Assembly (NCBI GenBank): GCA_041595355.1
Contig: JBFHKO010000028.1
Span: 1-17,898, forward strand
DNA from: JBFHKO01 sp041595355
GTDB lineage: Bacteria; Pseudomonadota; Gammaproteobacteria; Enterobacterales; Aeromonadaceae
Direction of reading: 5' to 3'
Length of the DNA: 17,898 nucleotides
In this document: piece after piece, positions 14,189 to 17,898 of the stretch
Numbering within the stretch: the stretch's first letter is position 1
Layout: every line of letters begins with the position of its first letter
Notes under the pieces: model-generated
What the model was told of the DNA's origin: nothing
Database searches by the model: none
Seen by the model: only the letters and a program-made list of their open reading frames with translations
Translations under genes and position numbers: made by a program

Positions 14189-14962
14189 ATGGCCCACCTG
14201 CTGATCCTCGATGCCCTGAACCTCATCCGCCGTCTGCATGCCGCCCAGCCGCTGCAGCGCCTCAGCGACGAGGCGGCCCTGCAGGGGACCCGCCAGGGGC
14301 TGCTGCGCACCGTACAGGCACTGCTCGCGCAGGTGCAACCGAGCCATGTGCTGGCGGTGTTCGACGGCGAGCAGCCCAGCTGGCGCCATGCATGCCATCC
14401 CGACTACAAGGCCGGCCGCTCCCCCATGCCCGAGGCGCTGCGCCAGGGACTGGATAGCCTGCAGGCGACGCTGTGGGAGCTTGGCATCGACTCGCTGCTC
14501 TCCGACGGCGACGAGGCGGACGATCTCATCGCCACCCTGAGCCTGCAGCTGTGCCGCCGGCAGCAGGCGGTGACCCTCATCTCCACCGATCGGGGCTTCT
14601 GCCAGCTGCTGGACAGCGGCCTGCAGATCCGCGATCACTTCAACCGGCGCTGGCTGGACGCAGCCTATGTGCAGCAGAGCGTCGGTGTGCAACCCGCCCA
14701 GCTGGTGGATTACTGGGCCCTCACCGGCATCGGCGGTGCCAACATCAAGGGGGTGCCCGGCATCGGCCCCAAGAGCGCCCGCGCCCTGCTGGGCGACTAT
14801 GGCAACCTGGAGCGGTTGCTGGCCGATCCGAACCCCGGCAAGGCCGCCGCCAGGGTGCAGGCCCACGCCGCCGAGGCGCAACTGGCGCAGCAGCTGGTGC
14901 GCCTGCGCGAGGATATCCCGCTCGGCTTCAACCTGCGCGACATCCGCTACCCTCCGGCCTGA
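14189..14962 (+). CDS. xni: Flap endonuclease Xni (ExoIX)
   Basis: This 257-residue protein belongs to the flap-endonuclease family and resembles the 5' nuclease domain of DNA polymerase I; E. coli Xni is of similar size. The ATG at 14189 has AAGAGA upstream, and MAHLLILDALNLIRR is the family start; the frame is open 28 codons further upstream, through the terminator. Acidic metal-site residues are visible at D8, D59, E109, D111, D112 and D134 (EADDLIATL, STDRGFCQLL). GGANIKGVPGIGPKSA (182-197) is the helix-hairpin-helix with the potassium-binding loop that holds double-stranded DNA. The Xni subfamily is known to lack part of the second metal site of true FEN enzymes. Its end lies only 18 bases from the end of the convergent acpH gene, with no terminator between them. 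Confidence 0.93.
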   Translation: MAHLLILDALNLIRRLHAAQPLQRLSDEAALQGTRQGLLRTVQALLAQVQPSHVLAVFDGEQPSWRHACHPDYKAGRSPMPEALRQGLDSLQATLWELGIDSLLSDGDEADDLIATLSLQLCRRQQAVTLISTDRGFCQLLDSGLQIRDHFNRRWLDAAYVQQSVGVQPAQLVDYWALTGIGGANIKGVPGIGPKSARALLGDYGNLERLLADPNPGKAAARVQAHAAEAQLAQQLVRLREDIPLGFNLRDIRYPPA

Positions 14963-14980
14963 GGCACCTCCCCGGCTCGG

Positions 14981-15574
14981 TCAGGCTGGCCGGTTCCGGC
15001 GTTGCGCCGCTGTAAAGGCCAGTGCGTCGGGAAAAAAGTCGAGGAAATCGGACTCGAACTGCCGATAGTGGAGCAACAGCTCGGCGCCGGCGCCCGGCAG
15101 GCGGTTGGGCTGACGCAGGCGATAGCGCCCCAGGTTGTCCAGCGCCTGCGCCACCCGGGCCGGCTCCCGGTAACCGGCCAGCCAGTCGTCGGCGCGCATG
15201 CGCGGCAGCAGCTGGCGCAAGCGCTCCGGCAGCTGCGCCTCCCGCGCGGCCAGCCGGGCATACATCAGGGCGGTGAACTGGGTCAGCGGCAGCGCCGAGA
15301 AACGCGACCAGTGGCAGGCGAGGAAGTGATCGTAGAAAAGATCCACCATGATGCCCGCCACCCGCCGCCGCTCGGCACTCACCCGCCGCCGACTCTGGAT
15401 GAACAGCGGATGCGCATCGGCAAAGCTGTCTATCTGCCGGTGCAGCGCCACCCCGGCCGCCAGATCCGGCGGCAGGCCGCAGGGCAGCGGCCCGCGCACG
15501 AAATCCCCCAGCAGGCCGCCAACCTGATCCGCCTCGGCGCCTCCGGCCAGCAGCAGATGGGCCAGATAGTTCAT
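14981..15574 (-). CDS. acpH: Acyl carrier protein phosphodiesterase
   Basis: This 197-residue cytosolic enzyme removes the 4'-phosphopantetheine group from holo-ACP. The start at 15574 (MNYLAHLLLA) matches the family start and has GGGAG five bases upstream; an ATG 15 codons earlier would add an unusual His-rich leader. The HD-like metal-hydrolase pattern is clear: H6, D24 (LLGDFVRG), H45 and D49 (LHRQIDSFADAH), D78, D82 and H83 (VDLFYDHFLACHW). It is on the minus strand, downstream of the rlmM terminator, so it probably has its own promoter in 15575-15663, where no clear hexamers were seen. It converges with xni. Confidence 0.9.
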   Translation of the reverse strand: MNYLAHLLLAGGAEADQVGGLLGDFVRGPLPCGLPPDLAAGVALHRQIDSFADAHPLFIQSRRRVSAERRRVAGIMVDLFYDHFLACHWSRFSALPLTQFTALMYARLAAREAQLPERLRQLLPRMRADDWLAGYREPARVAQALDNLGRYRLRQPNRLPGAGAELLLHYRQFESDFLDFFPDALAFTAAQRRNRPA

Positions 15575-15654
15575 GTCGACTCCCGGGGCCCGCAGGCCCG
15601 CCTGGTGATGATGATGCACGCAGGGTAGCCTACTTCCTGCCTCGGTGCCCGAAG

Positions 15655-15689
15655 CAGAAACAGGAACGCCGTCCCAAAGGACGGCGTTC
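15655..15689 (-). terminator. Intrinsic terminator after rlmM
   Basis: Eleven bases, GAACGCCGTCC (15664-15674), pair perfectly with GGACGGCGTTC (15679-15689) around a four-base loop. On the minus strand the stem is followed by CTGTTTCTG. It starts 19 bases past the rlmM stop. The T tract is modest and there is none on the other strand. Confidence 0.7.
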
Positions 15690-15708
15690 GCATGACAAGC
15701 GTGGTCGC

Positions 15709-16809
15709 TTAGCTGTAGGCACCGGAGCGACGGCGGGCCAGCTGCATATTGTCATACACATGCACCGTGATCTCCTCGCGGTCATGGTAGAGCTGTTTGG
15801 CCTGGATGACGAAATCGCCCTCCAGTTCGTTCAGCCACTCCTTGAGCACCTCCAGGTTGTGCTCCACCACCGCGTAGCGCTTCTTCATCGGCAGCTTGAG
15901 GTTGAAGATGGCCTCCTCGCAGAGCCCTTCCCGGAACCAGGTGGCCACCAGGTGGGTGATGCGGGCCGGGTTTTCCACCATGTCACACACCAGCCAGTAG
16001 GCCTTCTTGCGGCTGGGGCGATAACGGAAGCCGTCGTCGATGACATGCTTGACCTGACCGGTCTCCATCAGCGACTCGGCCATGGGGCCGTTGTCCACGG
16101 CCGTCACCATCATGCCGCGACGCACCAGCTGATAGGTCCAACCCCCGGGGCTGGCGCCCAGATCCACGGCGTTGAGGCCGGAGCGCAGACGCTCCTCCCA
16201 CTCCTCGTGGGGAATGAAGGTGTGGAACGCCTCTTCCAGCTTCAGGGTCGAGCGGCTGGGGGCGTCCGCCGGCGCGCGCAATCGCGGTATGCCCATGTGC
16301 AGCGGCGAGTTGTTGATGGTGTAGGAGTAACCGATCATCACGTGGTCGCTGGCCAGGAAAAAGAGGTGCAGCACCGGCTTGCGGTGGGTCTCTTCCCGGG
16401 TCAGCTTGTCTGCGGCGCGCAGCGCCTGGCGCAGCGGCACGCTGAACTTGCGACAGAAGGTCGACAGCTCCTTGGCTTCGTTGGTATCCGCGGTCTCGAC
16501 CCGCAGCTCGCCACACTGGGGCAGGCCATCCAGGGCCGCCAGGATGGGCGTGATGCGATCGGCCGGATCCAGCCCGCTCAGCTCGGCGGTCACCACCAGC
16601 ATCTGACGGGCAAACACCAGGTTGCGAAATGGCAATCGGCGCGCCAGCTTGTCGGCATCTTCCTCACCGTAACACTCGAACAGCAGGTAGCCGCTGTTCT
16701 CCTTGACCCGGGAAAAACCGAAACAATCCAGGGCTACCGACTTGTCCTGGATTTCCGCCGCGACTTCCTTTTCGAAACCGGGGCGACAATAAAACAACAG
16801 GTTATGCAT
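15709..16809 (-). CDS. rlmM: 23S rRNA C2498 2'-O-ribose methyltransferase
   Basis: This 366-residue enzyme, the same length as E. coli RlmM, uses S-adenosylmethionine to methylate the ribose of C2498 in 23S rRNA. The start at 16809 (MHNLLFYCRPGFEKEVA) has GGAG at good spacing; an earlier in-frame ATG lacks one. The N-terminal part (about 1-170) corresponds to the RNA-binding THUMP-containing region. The Rossmann methyltransferase domain has the SAM-binding motif VDLGASPGGWTYQL (D216-W224 core), VTAVDNGPM, and LVCDMVENP. NLKLPMKKRY follows with a probable catalytic lysine of the K-D-K-E type. It lies 59 bases downstream of gcvA on the same strand, as in the E. coli gcvA region but without ygdD, so the two may be co-transcribed. 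Confidence 0.95.
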   Translation of the reverse strand: MHNLLFYCRPGFEKEVAAEIQDKSVALDCFGFSRVKENSGYLLFECYGEEDADKLARRLPFRNLVFARQMLVVTAELSGLDPADRITPILAALDGLPQCGELRVETADTNEAKELSTFCRKFSVPLRQALRAADKLTREETHRKPVLHLFFLASDHVMIGYSYTINNSPLHMGIPRLRAPADAPSRSTLKLEEAFHTFIPHEEWEERLRSGLNAVDLGASPGGWTYQLVRRGMMVTAVDNGPMAESLMETGQVKHVIDDGFRYRPSRKKAYWLVCDMVENPARITHLVATWFREGLCEEAIFNLKLPMKKRYAVVEHNLEVLKEWLNELEGDFVIQAKQLYHDREEITVHVYDNMQLARRRSGAYS

Positions 16810-16868
16810 GCCTTTCTCCGCAGCATGACGCGACCGGCTTGGCCGCAAAAAATAATGGGGGACCGGGC

Positions 16869-17792
16869 TCAGGCCTTAGCCGCCAGCCGGGCCCGTTGCT
16901 CGGCCTCTTCCTGGGCCACCTGGGCCAGCACCCAGTCGCGAAAGGCCGCTATCTTGCCCTGGCCGGCCTGGCTCTGCTGGCAGACCAGATAATAGGCCTT
17001 GTCGCTCAGCAGCACCTCGGCGAAGGGACAGACCAGGCGGCCGGCATCCAGCTCCGGCTGCACCAGCACGCTGTGGCCCAGTGCCACCCCCTGACCATGC
17101 ACTGCCGCCTGTATCACCATGCTGGAATGGCTGAATATGGGCCCCTGGGCGACATGGGGCAGGCTCACGCCCACCTGCTGCAACCAGGCCTGCCAGGCCG
17201 CCCGCGAGCCGTCGTGCAGCAGACTGTAACGCGTCAGATCCGCCGGCGTACGCAGCGGCGACTCGCCGGCCAGCAGAGCGGGCGAGCAGACCGGCAACAG
17301 GTACTCGGTATGCAGCTGGTCGGCACGCAGCCCCGGCCAGCCGCCGCGGCCGTAATAGATGGCCACGTCCACATCCTCGCTCAGCGAGCCCTCATCCAGA
17401 TCCACCGCCTTGATGCGCACATCTATCTCCGGATGCTGGGCGCTGAAGCGCACCAGCCGCGGCACCAGCCACTGGATGGCGAAGCTCGGCTGCAGTATCA
17501 CGGTGAGCGATCCCTTGGCACCGCGCGCCACCAGCTTCTCGGTCGCCTCGGCAATGGCGGCGAAGATATCCTTGATATCGAGGAAGTAGCCCTGCCCCTC
17601 CTCGGTCAGCAGCAGGCTGCGATTCTTGCGCCGGAACAGCTTGAGCCCCAGAAATTCCTCCAACGCCTTGATCTGATGGCTGATGGCGGCCTGGGTGACG
17701 AACAACTCCTCGGCAGCCCGGGTGAAGCTCAACTGACGGGCGGCAGCCTCGAAGGCTTTCAACGCATTGAGGGGTGGCAGGCGACGGGACAT
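16869..17792 (-). CDS. gcvA: LysR-family regulator of the glycine cleavage system
   Basis: This 307-residue cytoplasmic transcription regulator is about as long as E. coli GcvA. The N-terminal winged helix-turn-helix (about 18-62) reads SFTRAAEELFVTQAAISHQIKALE, very close to GcvA. The effector domain (about 93-295) includes RLVRFSAQHPEIDVRIK, a DVAIYYGRGGWPGL segment typical of GcvA, and GQGVALGHSVLV. A KA-ending C-terminal tail is Glu/Ala/Arg-rich. In E. coli it activates gcvTHP with glycine and represses with purines (through GcvR). The start at 17792 matches the family (MSRRLPPLNALKAFEAAARQ) although no strong ribosome site is visible. It has its own promoter and is followed by rlmM. Confidence 0.92.
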   Translation of the reverse strand: MSRRLPPLNALKAFEAAARQLSFTRAAEELFVTQAAISHQIKALEEFLGLKLFRRKNRSLLLTEEGQGYFLDIKDIFAAIAEATEKLVARGAKGSLTVILQPSFAIQWLVPRLVRFSAQHPEIDVRIKAVDLDEGSLSEDVDVAIYYGRGGWPGLRADQLHTEYLLPVCSPALLAGESPLRTPADLTRYSLLHDGSRAAWQAWLQQVGVSLPHVAQGPIFSHSSMVIQAAVHGQGVALGHSVLVQPELDAGRLVCPFAEVLLSDKAYYLVCQQSQAGQGKIAAFRDWVLAQVAQEEAEQRARLAAKA

Positions 17793-17827
17793 GATGGCGT
17801 GTCGGATAACTTTTTCTAATGAGCGGG

Positions 17828-17857
17828 ATTATAGGGCCCGCCCCCCCCCGGCTCCAG
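17828..17857 (-). promoter_or_regulatory. gcvA: gcvA promoter with a nine-base C/G run in the spacer
   Basis: On the minus strand TATAAT is perfect (17833 down to 17828). A weak -35, TGGAGC (17856 down to 17851), lies 17 bases upstream. The spacer holds an unbroken run of nine G on the transcribed-sense strand (C at 17841-17849). CTAAT, the short motif reported in E. coli GcvA sites, occurs at 17816-17820 just downstream of the -10 element, suggesting autorepression. Confidence 0.65.
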
Positions 17858-17896
17858 AAAAATCGCCCCGTTCGGCCAGATGAGCCGGCCGGGGCG
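17857..17896 (-). terminator. Intrinsic terminator of a minus-strand gene beyond the right edge
   Basis: CGCCCCG (17864-17870) pairs with CGGGGCG (17890-17896). Inside, CGGC pairs with GCCG after a two-by-two mismatch. On the minus strand the stem is followed by ATTTTTC. This is the right layout for ending transcription of a gene that lies outside the window, and it would insulate gcvA. Confidence 0.65.
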
Positions 17897-17898
17897 CA

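Noticed and set aside
15618..15628. His-rich leader extending AcpH upstream
   Set aside because: The extension (MHHHHQAG...) has no ribosome site, whereas the internal ATG has one and matches the conserved family start.

Overview
The window looks like a chromosomal piece of a GC-rich gammaproteobacterium, most likely in or near the Aeromonadaceae/Oceanimonas group. This rests on the E. coli-like proteins QueF, PpnN, Xni, AcpH, RlmM and GcvA, their relative order, and the high GC3 of the genes. The genus is an inference and was not tested by any search.

Positions 1-11615 form a heavy-metal (copper/silver type) resistance cluster. At the left edge, on the minus strand, are the start of a DUF411 protein, a Met/His-rich exported protein and a doubtful 77-residue ORF. 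Divergent from these, on the plus strand, come a DUF2933 membrane protein, a broken and truncated isoprenylcysteine-methyltransferase-like gene, and a Cu+-ATPase (CopA) with YHS and zinc-ribbon-like N-terminal domains. Convergent with copA is a four-gene minus-strand operon: an exported C-terminally anchored protein, an RND periplasmic adaptor, an HME-type RND permease, and a small exported protein. That operon is transcribed divergently from a CusR/CusS-type two-component system. The shared intergenic region holds a perfect palindrome matching the E. coli CusR box. The likely scheme is that the sensor kinase detects periplasmic metal, the regulator binds the box and switches on the pump and its own operon, CopA exports cytosolic Cu+ to the periplasm, and the RND system and small Met/His-rich proteins deal with periplasmic metal. 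No outer-membrane channel gene is present. The permease also lacks the three methionines that bind Cu/Ag in E. coli CusA, so its substrate is uncertain.

Positions 11616-17898 are housekeeping: queF (queuosine synthesis), ppnN (nucleotide 5'-monophosphate nucleosidase), xni (flap-endonuclease-like) on the plus strand; acpH (ACP phosphodiesterase), rlmM (23S rRNA 2'-O-methyltransferase) and gcvA (LysR regulator of glycine cleavage) on the minus strand. Strong hairpin terminators lie after ppnN and after rlmM, and another at the right edge belongs to a gene outside the window. gcvA has a perfect TATAAT with an uninterrupted nine-base C/G run in its promoter spacer. In E. coli the neighbour of queF is syd; here the metal cluster occupies that place.

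The first ~1.5 kb is visibly more AT-rich than the rest and contains the broken gene, which suggests a mosaic island assembled by transfer. I saw no tRNA, rRNA, CRISPR array, transposase or insertion-sequence ends.
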